Part shown: piece after piece, positions 55,356 through 64,000 of the stretch
Position numbering within the stretch: position 1 is the first letter of the stretch
How the letters are laid out: each line of letters opens with the position of its first letter
Source: Candidatus Marithrix sp. Canyon 246
Lineage (GTDB): Bacteria > Pseudomonadota > Gammaproteobacteria > Beggiatoales > Beggiatoaceae
Direction: 5' to 3'
Assembly (NCBI RefSeq): GCF_001723685.1
Contig: NZ_MCBX01000038.1
Location: 248,001 to 312,000 of the forward strand
DNA: 64,000 bases
Notes under the pieces: generated by a model
What the model was told of the DNA's origin: nothing
Databases searched by the model: none
Seen by the model: the letters and a program-made list of their open reading frames with translations, nothing else
Translations under genes and position numbers: made by a program

Positions 55356-55610
55356 TTATGAAATAAGGTGTTTATATTTCTTGTGATAAGTTCTACTAGG
55401 GAATACCGTTTTTAAAAAAATTCCTTGCTTATCTTCCACAAACGGAACAATATGGATATATCCTTGAATATTGACTATAAAAATTCTTTGATGTGGATAT
55501 TGCTCTTTGTTTGGGTGATCTTCAATAGCTATTAGTACATCATCAAAGTATATACCTCGTTGTTGTTTTAATATTTTATTCTTTTCTAAGTTCCAACGGA
55601 TAGTACGCAT
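55356..55610 (-). CDS. BrnT-type toxin
   Basis: The 84-residue protein matches BrnT: IRWNLEKNKILKQQRGIYFD, DVLIAIED and a C-terminal KTVFPSRTYHKKY segment. BrnT is an RNase-like toxin of type II toxin-antitoxin modules. It precedes its antitoxin, the usual order. The pair lies between copies of the zinc-ribbon gene's leader, suggesting later insertion. Confidence 0.75.
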   Translation of the reverse strand: MRTIRWNLEKNKILKQQRGIYFDDVLIAIEDHPNKEQYPHQRIFIVNIQGYIHIVPFVEDKQGIFLKTVFPSRTYHKKYKHLIS

Positions 55611-55627
55611 AGAGTTAATTTACTAAA

Positions 55628-55656
55628 TTCTGTTATTGTCATGTTTTATACTCCAA
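55628..55656. repeat. direct repeat, copy 2 (orphan leader)
   Basis: This is the second copy of the zinc-ribbon gene's leader. It still has the ribosome site GGAGTATAAAAC and ATGACA, but the frame stops after a few codons (MTITEF). It lies upstream of the toxin gene. Confidence 0.9.
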
Positions 55657-55665
55657 TATAATTTT

Positions 55666-55698
55666 AGACCTGACAGGTTTTAAAAACCTGTCAGGTCT
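55666..55698. repeat. 33-bp palindrome, copy D
   Basis: This copy is identical to the one at 49098 (AGACCTGACAGGTTTT with its reverse complement). It lies six bases after the CHAT gene stop and would terminate its transcript before the toxin-antitoxin pair. Confidence 0.9.
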
Positions 55699-55703
55699 GA
55701 TGG

Positions 55704-58571
55704 TTATATTCCAACAAACCCAAACGCTGCCCAATGAAATGGATGTTGATATGTCCGTTTGTCTGAATTTGACATGTGGAGCTGCAAATGAGTTGCAGTT
55801 GCTTTTGCCATTCTGACTGTTTGTTTACCAGCGCGAACGTCTTTAAAATATTTGAGTTTTTCAGCATCGGTGGTATCACGCATCCAAATCTGTGCTTGTC
55901 GTAAGGCTTGTACCGGTTCTAATTTTTCGATACGCCATAAATCATAAAAGTATGATATTAACATCATTGTGCTTAAATCTGCAACTGTCCAAAGGGATGC
56001 GGCAACACCTGCTACTCCGGCTTGTAATAGCCCGGTTGGTAAGTTTACCACTTCATCAGGTAAATCTAACCCAGCTAAACCAGTTTCACAAGCTGATAAT
56101 GTTACTAATCGTATGCCCTTGAGGCGTAATTTTAGCAAATCTGCTACCGTTAATGCCTCATTATTTGCCATGACTAAGCCGCTTTGTGCTGGATTTTCCA
56201 AGTTTGCAAAACCATGACCAGAAAAATGTAAGACATTATAGTTTGGTAAAGCTTCTATAATAGCAGCGCGTGTTGCCTTTTTCTCTTTTAATACTTCATG
56301 TTGTGGAAAATGAGAAATAACGGTTTTAACTTCAGGTTTGGTATTAGGTAATCGGTTAGCGGAGACTGGCAAAGGCTCTTGAATCGCTAATAAATTATCT
56401 GGGCTGATTTGTGCTGCTATTTGTTGAGCTGCATATAAACTACGAGCATTAGGCACATAGGCAATAGTTAAAGCATCTAAGGCATAATATTTACCAGTTG
56501 GTTTGGTCTCATCAACTTTCCAAGCTGCATGAAGTGGTAATAAGTTTAATAAACCAGTTGGAATAAAAGTACAGTAAGCATCTTTTGGTAAAGCCTCAAT
56601 TACGGGTTCCATAATGCTTGACCATAACCATTGTGTGATTTCTTCTAGGAATTTAAGCCATTTTTCTTCAAACGATTTTTTATCGTTTTTATTTTCTGCA
56701 TAATGCCATCTTTTATAAGATGTTAAGTAGATAGTTATAAGCTTGTTGAAGTTCTCAAATTCCGGTAGCCAAACTGGTTTAAGATTGTTATCAGAAACAA
56801 TCAAAGCCAATCCACCTTCATCAGTGGTGAGCAGATAAATAAGCATGGTATTTTTAGCAGCTATGGCAATGTCTTTAAATTCTGGTTCTGTTAAAAAATC
56901 TTCATAGCCATCTATTTCACGAATAGCGGCAATGCTTGCATCTAATTTTTTACGAGCTAATTGTAATTGTTCTCTATTTGTTAAACTTTGTGCTTTTTGC
57001 CAAGCGGCAATCGCGTCTTTATAAGCCTGATATAAATCTTGCCGCTGAGACTTTAAGTTTTCTAAATCAGCCCGTTCACGCGCTAAAGTTTCACTCAATA
57101 ATTGTGCTAAACCACGTTCCAACGTCACTGCGGCTAATTCAAATTGTTCTGTCTTTGCATAGGCATAAGCGGCTTTAGCAGCTAAACCTTGAATATCTTT
57201 TAACCATGATTCTTGATGTTGACGTAACAATTGGGTTTGTACAAGGCGTGTACCCGATTTATAAGCATAGGAATAGGCTTCTGTAACTTCCTGCCATGAT
57301 TTACGTTCAAAAGCCCATTGTAGCCAGTTTTTAGCACTTGTTAATCCAGCTTCAAGTGCAATTTCCAATCCTTTTTGTGCTGCTGTTTCATAGGCTTGTT
57401 TGCCTTGTTCTAAATCTGCTCGTTTGCCACTAGTGTCATAGCGTTTACGAAGTCCGTTAGCCAGAGTATTCAGCAAACTAGGTAGATAAGACGAATTATC
57501 TGGGATTAACTTTATTGCCTGTTGCGAATACGCGATACTTTCTTCTAAATCTACCAGATTGCCGCTAATCTTGTAGTAGTCACGGAGTCCATTAGCCAAA
57601 TTGTTAAGCAAACTTGGTCGCTCACGTGAATTTTCTGGTGTCAGCGTTTCTGCATTTTGTAAATACAAAATGCTCTCTTCCAAGTCCTTCTGATCGCGGC
57701 TGTGATTGTAGCTATCTTTGAATGCAAGAGCCAGATTGTTAAGTCTATTTGGCAAATCAGGCGAATCATTGGGGGTATGTTTCACAAGCGATTGCAAGTT
57801 AGAAATGCTTTTTTCCAAGTATTCTTTGTGGTTGCTATTGTTGCGGTCTTTAAAAGTAGCCAGATTGTTATGCAAGCTTAGCTGTAACTCAGATAAATGA
57901 TTATCAGAAGCCAGTTTCACCGCCTTTTCTAAATATGATATGCAGTTTTCCAAGTCTTCCCGTTTTCCATAGCGATGATAGCGTTCATTGAGACGATTAG
58001 CTAGATTGTTGAGCATATTTGGCAGCTCAGAGGAATTATTGGAAGCCTGTTCCACCGCATTTTGCCAAGACAATATGCAGTTTTCCAAGCCTTCTGGGTC
58101 GTGGCTGTGAGAGTAATATTCTTTGAATCCTACTGCTAGATTGTTGAACCTCCTTGACAACTCTGGCGAATCCTTTGGGGTATGCTTAACTGCTTGTTTA
58201 CAATAACAGATGATCTTTTCCAAGTCTGCCAGTTTCTTGCTGTTACTGTAGTGGTCTCTGAAACCATCAGCAAGATTTTGGAGTATTTTTGGCAAATCAG
58301 TCTCGGGGGTCAACTCTAAGGCTTTTTGCTTTAATGAAATATACTTATCTAAATCCGCCAAGTTACCTATCACTTTATAACGATTATTATATGTAATAGC
58401 ACTATTATGAAGTAGCCCCAAACGTGAATCATTGTCAATACTATCAAACTCAGGATGATTTAAAATCTCTTTCCATATTTCAATGGCATCATTTAAACCT
58501 TGTATATCATTATATTGTGTATAGCGATCTTCGGCTGCATTGGCTTTCTCTATTTCGAGTTGGAAATTCAT
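55704..58571 (-). CDS. TPR-CHAT caspase-like protease
   Basis: The 955-residue protein has about eight to ten tetratricopeptide-like repeats over the first 400 residues (each with LPNRLNNLAxxFKDxY), a helical middle region, and a C-terminal CHAT domain. The catalytic pair is seen: His786 in HFSGHGFANL and Cys828 in LSACETGLAGL. In other bacteria TPR-CHAT is activated by a partner, for example in gRAMP/Craspase or in gasdermin systems, and cleaves a neighbouring protein. No gRAMP or gasdermin is found here, so its target is unknown. Confidence 0.9.
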   Translation of the reverse strand: MNFQLEIEKANAAEDRYTQYNDIQGLNDAIEIWKEILNHPEFDSIDNDSRLGLLHNSAITYNNRYKVIGNLADLDKYISLKQKALELTPETDLPKILQNLADGFRDHYSNSKKLADLEKIICYCKQAVKHTPKDSPELSRRFNNLAVGFKEYYSHSHDPEGLENCILSWQNAVEQASNNSSELPNMLNNLANRLNERYHRYGKREDLENCISYLEKAVKLASDNHLSELQLSLHNNLATFKDRNNSNHKEYLEKSISNLQSLVKHTPNDSPDLPNRLNNLALAFKDSYNHSRDQKDLEESILYLQNAETLTPENSRERPSLLNNLANGLRDYYKISGNLVDLEESIAYSQQAIKLIPDNSSYLPSLLNTLANGLRKRYDTSGKRADLEQGKQAYETAAQKGLEIALEAGLTSAKNWLQWAFERKSWQEVTEAYSYAYKSGTRLVQTQLLRQHQESWLKDIQGLAAKAAYAYAKTEQFELAAVTLERGLAQLLSETLARERADLENLKSQRQDLYQAYKDAIAAWQKAQSLTNREQLQLARKKLDASIAAIREIDGYEDFLTEPEFKDIAIAAKNTMLIYLLTTDEGGLALIVSDNNLKPVWLPEFENFNKLITIYLTSYKRWHYAENKNDKKSFEEKWLKFLEEITQWLWSSIMEPVIEALPKDAYCTFIPTGLLNLLPLHAAWKVDETKPTGKYYALDALTIAYVPNARSLYAAQQIAAQISPDNLLAIQEPLPVSANRLPNTKPEVKTVISHFPQHEVLKEKKATRAAIIEALPNYNVLHFSGHGFANLENPAQSGLVMANNEALTVADLLKLRLKGIRLVTLSACETGLAGLDLPDEVVNLPTGLLQAGVAGVAASLWTVADLSTMMLISYFYDLWRIEKLEPVQALRQAQIWMRDTTDAEKLKYFKDVRAGKQTVRMAKATATHLQLHMSNSDKRTYQHPFHWAAFGFVGI

Positions 58572-58831
58572 ATTTTGGTCTCAATGTTAGAACTGTTATT
58601 TAGCGTAGCGTCTGATTGATATAAATTATATCACAAAATCTACATGGATTACATATAAACAGTTATCAGTTATCAGGAATTTTATTGTTCCTGATTTGAA
58701 ATTTTCATATGAATCTCAATTATTAAGTTTTCAGAGACATTTTATCAGGATAAATGAATAAAGCAAATTAACAAATCCATGCTTATATGCAATCCCTGTA
58801 GTTTTTATTTTTCTTAGCAAGGATTCAAAAA

Positions 58832-60376
58832 TTAACTAACCAATTCCCAATCAAACCGACTAATATTCTTAGCCTCTGTATCAAATTCAACACCAATCAA
58901 ATAAATAGTAGCAGCACTATCTTGATATTTTTCAAAGTAGCGTTGTTGTTTTATTTGTTGTAAGGCACTATTTTGGTTTGAGTTATCAGCTAATTTAAAT
59001 TCTATAATATAAACTTTGTCATCTAATTTGAGAGTTAAATCTATTCTGCCACGATTAGTAGTATCTTCCCCTATTAATTCCACACCTAATGCCGCTAAGT
59101 AACAATAAAACACTGAGGCATAATAACCTTCATAGTCATTCATGGGATTGTTTACATACCAATTATATGGAATCGAGGCAAATAAGGCATGAAATGTTTT
59201 TTCTAAAGTTTCAAAATCTGCCGCTTCTAGTGATTCATATAAAGCAATTTTGTTATTTTCTTGAGTAGTAAGATCTGTTGTAGTTAAATCATGTAGGATA
59301 TAATCTGTCAAACTCATTTGGACTTCTAAATTAGGATAAGAAAGTTTAAACACTTGCCTAACTCCAACTTGTTTTTGTCCAGTAATGGTTAGATAACCAG
59401 TTTGAAATAACAAGGTTTCTAATTCAATTCTATCTATATCAAAACTGCTTAACAGGGTTTCGGTGCTTTTAACATTTTCTAAATTAGGTAGAAAATATTG
59501 TTGATTTTTAATAAGTTTTAATAAAAATGAAGGCGTGGCAGTTTCAAACCAATAATTTTGAAATTGCATACTATCTAAATAAAGCAACACATCATAGGGA
59601 TTATAAACAGGTTCTCCCAAAAAATTATAGCCATTATACCAGCGTTTAAGCAGAGACAAATCAACCTCTTCCAGTCTATCTTGAAAAGTTGTTTGCAGTT
59701 CTTCAGATGTATAACCACACAAACAAGCATAACGACTATCCAAAGTAATGTCTTTTAAATTATTCAATCCACTAAACAGGCTAACTTTGGAAAATTTACT
59801 CACTCCAGTCAGAAAAACAAATTTCAGCCATTGATCACAATCCTTGATGACTGAGTAGAAATTTTTTAAACCTTCTCTCATTTTTATGGCAAGGGGAGTG
59901 TCGGTGATATTGTCAAGAATTGGTTTATCGTATTCATCAATTAGAATTACTACTTGTTGTTGATATTTTTGGTAAAGTTTTCGGATTAGTTCTTGAAATC
60001 TTATATTGGGTAAGCTGTATTTATTTTCTATCTGATAACTTTCAAATAGATGATCCAAATTGTAGCTTAAGACTTCATTTAATTGCTCTGGAGATTCAAG
60101 AACTCCAGCACCAAAACTTATATGAATGACGGGATATTTTACATTCCAATCCCACAAAGGTTCCAAAAATCGCCCTTGAAAATATTTTTTCTCAGCTAAA
60201 AAGGCTTGTTTTAAGGTATCAAGAAACAAACTTTTGCCAAAGCGTCTCGGGCGAGATAAAAAATAATATCTGCCATTGTCAACCAGTTGTTTAACAAAAT
60301 GAGTTTTGTCAACATAGTAACAATTTTCAGATTTGATTGAAGTTAAGGTTGATGCACCTATTGGTAATTTTTTCAT
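58832..60376 (-). CDS. AAA-ATPase-like protein with PD-(D/E)XK nuclease-like domain
   Basis: The 514-residue protein has an N-terminal AAA-ATPase-like domain (PIGASTLTSIKSENCYYVDK, RPRRFGKSLFLDTL P-loop, VVILIDEYDKPI Walker B) and a C-terminal PD-(D/E)XK domain (GRIDLTLKLDDKVYIIEFKLAD). Such proteins (AAA-ATPase_like plus PDDEXK_9) are plentiful in large sulfur bacteria and Bacteroidetes; their role is not established, perhaps mobile or defence-related. The ATG overlaps the fumarase stop by four bases. Confidence 0.88.
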   Translation of the reverse strand: MKKLPIGASTLTSIKSENCYYVDKTHFVKQLVDNGRYYFLSRPRRFGKSLFLDTLKQAFLAEKKYFQGRFLEPLWDWNVKYPVIHISFGAGVLESPEQLNEVLSYNLDHLFESYQIENKYSLPNIRFQELIRKLYQKYQQQVVILIDEYDKPILDNITDTPLAIKMREGLKNFYSVIKDCDQWLKFVFLTGVSKFSKVSLFSGLNNLKDITLDSRYACLCGYTSEELQTTFQDRLEEVDLSLLKRWYNGYNFLGEPVYNPYDVLLYLDSMQFQNYWFETATPSFLLKLIKNQQYFLPNLENVKSTETLLSSFDIDRIELETLLFQTGYLTITGQKQVGVRQVFKLSYPNLEVQMSLTDYILHDLTTTDLTTQENNKIALYESLEAADFETLEKTFHALFASIPYNWYVNNPMNDYEGYYASVFYCYLAALGVELIGEDTTNRGRIDLTLKLDDKVYIIEFKLADNSNQNSALQQIKQQRYFEKYQDSAATIYLIGVEFDTEAKNISRFDWELVS

Positions 60377-61884
60377 CTTTTTTGATAACTAATCTTATTA
60401 TAACTGGCTGGTCCTATTTGATGCACTGATTTGCCAGTTACATCTACTGCTACTGTTACTGGCATGTCTTTTACTTCAAATTCATGGATTGCTTCCATTC
60501 CTAAGTCGGCAAAGGCTACTATTCGCGCTGAACGTATGGCTTTGGATACTAAATATGCCGCTCCGCCTACCGCCATTAAATATATTGCTTTATGTTTTTT
60601 GATGGCTTTTATGGCTTCGGGACCACGTTCGGCTTTTCCTATCATGCCTATAATGCCAGTTTTTGCTAACATCATTTCTGTAAATTTATCCATGCGTGTT
60701 GCTGTGGTCGGTCCTGCTGGTCCAACTATTTCATTAGCTACTGGATCTACTGGGCCTACGTAATAGATAAAACTATTTTTAAAATTTACTCCTGCTGGTA
60801 GTGGTTTGCCTGCGGCTAGTAAATCTGCAATACGTTTATGAGCTGCATCGCGCCCAGTGATTATTTTTCCTGTTAATAATAAGCTTTCTCCGGGTTGCCA
60901 TTCAGCAATTTGTTCTGCTGTGATTGTATCAAGATTGACTCGTCGTGTTGTTGCTCCTGCTTCCCATGTTACTGATGGCCAATCTTCTAAGTTTGGTGGG
61001 TTTAAATTTGCTGGACCAGTGCCGTCAAGTGTAAAGTGTGCATGACGAGTGGCAGCACAGTTGGGTATCATTGCTACTGGTAAGGAGGCGGCATGAGTTG
61101 GATAGTCTAGTATTTTTACATCTAAGACTGTTGTTAGTCCGCCTAATCCTTGCGCTCCTATGCCTAAAGCATTGACTTTTTCATATAATTCTAAGCGCAA
61201 TTCTTCAAGTTTATTTGATGCTCCTCGTGCTTGTAATTCTTGAATATCAATCGCTTGCATTAGTGATTGTTTGGCTAATAACATGGCTTTTTCTGCGGTA
61301 CCACCAATGCCGATTCCTAAGATACCGGGAGGACACCAACCAGCACCCATTTGAGGCACTGTTTTTAATACCCATTCAACTATATTACCACTTGGATTTA
61401 AGATAGTAAATTTTGATTTGTTTTCAGAGCCACCACCTTTAGCTGCAACTGTGACTTCTACAGTGTCACCGGCAACTAGTTCAGTGTGAATTACTGCGGG
61501 TGTATTATCTTTGGTATTGCGACGAGTTCCGATTGGATCGCTGACAATTGAAGCGCGTAATTTATTATCTTGATTATTATAAGCTTGTCGCACCCCTTCA
61601 TTTACCATATCTGCAATACTGTTATTAGTATTCCAACGTACATTCATGCCAATTTTAAGAAATACCACGGCAATACCGGTATCTTGGCAAATTGGGCGAT
61701 GACTTTCAGCACACATACGCGAATTAACTAAAATTTGTGCGATTGCATCTTTAGCAGCCACTGATTGTTCACGATCATAAGCGGCAGCCAAGGCTTTGAT
61801 GTAATCAACTGGATGATAATAAGAAATAAATTGAAAAGCATCGGCAATGCTTTGGATAAAGTCTTGTTCTGAAATTGTTGGCAT
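60373..61884 (-). CDS. fumA: fumarate hydratase class I
   Basis: The 503-residue enzyme has the two parts of iron-sulfur class I fumarase: an N-terminal domain with RPICQDTGIAVVFLKIG (cluster Cys) and GGGSENKSKFTILNPSG, and a C-terminal domain with GDAAHKRI-like GRDAAHKRIADLL and VGPAGPTTATRMDKF. It interconverts fumarate and malate in the TCA cycle and is sensitive to oxygen. Its upstream region is shared with a divergent CBS-permease operon. The AAA/PD-(D/E)XK gene follows with a four-base overlap. Confidence 0.95.
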   Translation of the reverse strand: MPTISEQDFIQSIADAFQFISYYHPVDYIKALAAAYDREQSVAAKDAIAQILVNSRMCAESHRPICQDTGIAVVFLKIGMNVRWNTNNSIADMVNEGVRQAYNNQDNKLRASIVSDPIGTRRNTKDNTPAVIHTELVAGDTVEVTVAAKGGGSENKSKFTILNPSGNIVEWVLKTVPQMGAGWCPPGILGIGIGGTAEKAMLLAKQSLMQAIDIQELQARGASNKLEELRLELYEKVNALGIGAQGLGGLTTVLDVKILDYPTHAASLPVAMIPNCAATRHAHFTLDGTGPANLNPPNLEDWPSVTWEAGATTRRVNLDTITAEQIAEWQPGESLLLTGKIITGRDAAHKRIADLLAAGKPLPAGVNFKNSFIYYVGPVDPVANEIVGPAGPTTATRMDKFTEMMLAKTGIIGMIGKAERGPEAIKAIKKHKAIYLMAVGGAAYLVSKAIRSARIVAFADLGMEAIHEFEVKDMPVTVAVDVTGKSVHQIGPASYNKISYQKR

Positions 61885-62083
61885 AATAGAATTTGTTTAA
61901 ATGATTATAATATAAAATGTGTCGTATTTTCAACATCCTGAAAATTATCTGATATAAAATCAAATGATAATTTTCATTATTAATAATAAGATATTATGTA
62001 TTACACTCTACTCTGCTAGAAGAGTGGCATAATGATTGATGATCATCATTCTTTATATCATATTTCCAAAGAGAATATTAATT

Positions 62084-62587
62084 ATGAATACAGAAACACA
62101 AAATTCTAACACTATACTCTGTCCTAATATTAATCAATGCGATATTATAATTTCCACACCAGTAGCTAGATATGGTATGAAAGTTGGAGAAGTATTTGCA
62201 GATATGATTTCACTAAATGTGCCGGGAATTCCTTTTTGTAATGAAAACAACGAAATTTGTGGAAGAATATCATTAAAACATGTGTTATCTAGCGGTTGCT
62301 TACCTGATGATATTCTCAAAAATGCTTATTTATTAGGTGATTCTTTAACGCATTTGGGAACCCCGGTAGATAAATTAACTCAGTTAATGCAAAAATCAGT
62401 AGATTCTTTTGTAATTGCCACTCTGCCAACAATTAGCTCCACTTCGCCTCTACTCAAGGCGCTGGCACTTATTCGCCATTATCAGAGTAATTATATTTTT
62501 GTTGTTGATGAGGGTAAGTATTTAGGTGTAGTTACAATGCTAGGGCTGGCAAAAAAAATTTTAAAACAGGTGAAGGATAATGAATGA
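62084..62587 (+). CDS. CBS-domain protein coupled to permease
   Basis: From the ATG at 62084 the protein has 167 residues with two CBS motifs (VARYGMKVGEVFADMISLNV; STSPLLKALALIRHYQSNYI, VVDEGKYLGVVTML). An upstream in-frame ATG exists, but the first 16 codons are hydrophobic and lack a ribosome site. The stop overlaps the permease start by eight bases, so the CBS module is likely to control transport in response to nucleotides. Confidence 0.8.
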   Translation: MNTETQNSNTILCPNINQCDIIISTPVARYGMKVGEVFADMISLNVPGIPFCNENNEICGRISLKHVLSSGCLPDDILKNAYLLGDSLTHLGTPVDKLTQLMQKSVDSFVIATLPTISSTSPLLKALALIRHYQSNYIFVVDEGKYLGVVTMLGLAKKILKQVKDNE

Positions 62588-63893
62588 AACTATGACCGGC
62601 GATATGTGGATCGCCCTTATTATTGTAATAGTTACTTATACTCTAATTTTTAGAGAAACCATACACCGGACTAATGCAGCTATTATAGGAGCTGTATCTA
62701 TGGTTGGTGCTGGTATGTTGTTAGGTTTTTACACACAAGAACAAGCTATTCAATCTATAGATGGCAATACCTTATTGTTACTTATGGGTATGATGATGTT
62801 AATCACTTTAATCAAACCCACTGGTGGTTTTGAATATATGGCTATCATCATTGGTAAAATGGCTAAAGGTAGCCCGCTGCGGTTACTGGTTTATTTAAGC
62901 CTCGCAGTTAGTTTAATCAGTATGTTATTAGACAATGTGACCACTGTCATTATTTTTGCACCTTTGACTGTGCTGATGTGCCGTATGCTGAAGTTGAACC
63001 CCTTGCCTTATCTAATGTCAGAAGCCATCATGTCTAATATTGGTGGAATTGCCACCCTTATTGGTGATCCCCCAAACTTGATGATTGGTAGTCAAGCCAA
63101 CATTGATTTTATGACATTTTTGATACATATGGGTCCAATAATCAGTGTAGTATGGATAATTTGTATGGTGATGTTGGCATTTATGTTTCGAGAATATCTT
63201 GGCAGCACTAATAAACAAGGTTTTAATTTAAATCTGGATGAAACTAAAGCCATTAAACAACCAGAACGTTTAAATAAAATTTTATTAGTGATGGCTCTTG
63301 TAGTAATACTGTTTTTTGTCCATCACTATTTGCATTTATATCCAGCTTATGTGGCACTAATAGGTGTGGGGCTTGCTTTAGTCTTAATCAATCCATCTCC
63401 CAGTGAATTATTTGGGGAAGTTCTTTGGTCAGTACTCATATTTTTTGCTGGCTTGTTTGCGATTGTAGGTGGCTTAGAAGCATCTGGTTTTTTACATTTA
63501 ACTGGTATACAATTAGCAAAGTTAGCACAAGATCCAGAGTTACTATTAATAACTTGTTTAGTACTTATGTGGGTATCAGCAATACTAAGTGCTATAGTTG
63601 ATAATATTCCATTCACTGTTACTATGATTCCAATTGTACAAAGTCTTGAATCTCAAGGTGTGAATATTACACCTTTATGGTGGGCATTAGCTTTAGGGGC
63701 TGGTTTAGGTGGTAATGGTACTCATATAGGAGCCACCGCCAATATTATTTGTATGTCTGAATCAGAAAAATTTAATGTAGAAAGTGCGCGTATTACTCCT
63801 CAAATATGGTTAAGAAAAGGCTTACCTGTGATGATTGTTAGTTTAATAACTAGCACTATTGTTTTTGTTGCATTTTTTGACTTTTTTATTTAA
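62580..63893 (+). CDS. ArsB/NhaD-type anion or sodium permease
   Basis: The 437-residue membrane protein has about eleven segments and the repeated signatures of the ion transporter superfamily: NIGGIATLIGDPPNLMIGSQ in the first half and LGAGLGGNGTHIGATANIIC in the second. It resembles the ArsB/NhaD group, which exports arsenite or exchanges Na+ and H+, and also citrate-type carriers. The substrate is uncertain. It is preceded by an overlapping CBS gene and followed by a terminator at 63917. Confidence 0.88.
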   Translation: MNETMTGDMWIALIIVIVTYTLIFRETIHRTNAAIIGAVSMVGAGMLLGFYTQEQAIQSIDGNTLLLLMGMMMLITLIKPTGGFEYMAIIIGKMAKGSPLRLLVYLSLAVSLISMLLDNVTTVIIFAPLTVLMCRMLKLNPLPYLMSEAIMSNIGGIATLIGDPPNLMIGSQANIDFMTFLIHMGPIISVVWIICMVMLAFMFREYLGSTNKQGFNLNLDETKAIKQPERLNKILLVMALVVILFFVHHYLHLYPAYVALIGVGLALVLINPSPSELFGEVLWSVLIFFAGLFAIVGGLEASGFLHLTGIQLAKLAQDPELLLITCLVLMWVSAILSAIVDNIPFTVTMIPIVQSLESQGVNITPLWWALALGAGLGGNGTHIGATANIICMSESEKFNVESARITPQIWLRKGLPVMIVSLITSTIVFVAFFDFFI

Positions 63894-63916
63894 TTAAGCC
63901 CATCGTCAGTTTTCCA

Positions 63917-63953
63917 AGTTATTTGGTTGTCTCTGCAACCAAATAACTGCACT
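63917..63953 (+). terminator. terminator-like hairpin after the permease gene
   Basis: AGTTATTTGGTTG and CAACCAAATAACT form a perfect 13-bp stem with a six-base loop, followed by GCACTTTTC. It lies 24 bases after the permease stop and probably ends the CBS-permease transcript. Confidence 0.7.
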
Positions 63954-64000
63954 TTTCTCCCGCCCCTTCTTCTATCCAACAATTTGTGTTATAATTATAT

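Noticed and set aside
56936-57178. Plus-strand open frames opposite the CHAT gene
   Set aside because: Antisense shadows without start signals or conserved features.
58672-58695. Hairpin ATCAGGAA/TTCCTGAT as terminator of the AAA/PD-(D/E)XK gene
   Set aside because: No T-run follows on the minus strand and it lies 137 bases past the stop; not convincing.

Overview
The window is AT-rich, densely coding DNA that looks like a chromosome segment of a gammaproteobacterium. The order tonB, yqgE, yqgF, pyrR, pyrB, pseudo-pyrC is that of Pseudomonas, and carA-carB-greA and pepA-holC are also proteobacterial orders. Many WD40, TIR, CHAT and STAND proteins, a TauE/SafE-type permease, decaying genes and dispersed palindromes suggest a large sulfur-oxidising Thiotrichales (Beggiatoa/Thiomargarita-like) bacterium. 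The lineage is inference; no rRNA, tRNA or CRISPR array was seen.

Layout. 1-3344: a cut membrane protein, an OmpA-type lipoprotein fused to a ligand-binding domain, and a prohibitin-like protein. 3376-15187: a one-direction housekeeping run (tonB, yqgE, yqgF/ruvX, pyrR, pyrB, a pyrC-like gene without metal ligands, engB, carA, carB, greA, pepA, holC) covering most of early pyrimidine synthesis. 15250-27639: an accessory island with a tightly coupled run of TIR, STAND-WD40, AAA ATPase, DUF4276 and a second TIR protein, then a second STAND-WD40 gene with a HEPN-like gene and two tiny secreted paralogues. 27640-32622: gene remnants, a DUF58 gene, a LysA-like decarboxylase and a frameshifted AIPR phage-resistance gene between direct repeats. 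32623-36033: polysaccharide genes. 36111-37451: rtcB with a small downstream gene; upstream lie a strong promoter, a terminator-like leader hairpin and a tandem structured repeat.

38195-45638: xthA, a secreted WD40 propeller, an lptE-like lipoprotein with an extra domain, a TauE-family permease and a secreted beta-propeller protein. 45822-48259: cytochrome c, a graveyard of gene fragments, including a truncated histone-deacetylase-like gene fused to a copy of the beta-propeller 3' end, and a HigBA-type pair with a damaged toxin. 48267-55063: metal-binding lipoprotein-like solute receptor, lytic transglycosylase, acyltransferase, DUF6402-like protein, PII-like and CBS regulators, rubredoxin with its reductase, and a zinc-ribbon/membrane pair. 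55086-60376: BrnTA-like toxin-antitoxin, a TPR-CHAT protease and an AAA/PD-(D/E)XK protein. 60373-63893: class I fumarase, then a CBS protein with an ArsB/NhaD-type permease.

The strongest candidate for an undescribed system is the TIR/STAND/WD40/AAA/DUF4276 island. Other points worth attention are two defence cassettes flanked by copies of the neighbouring gene's leader, the tandem structured element upstream of rtcB, and a 33-bp palindrome repeated four times near gene ends.
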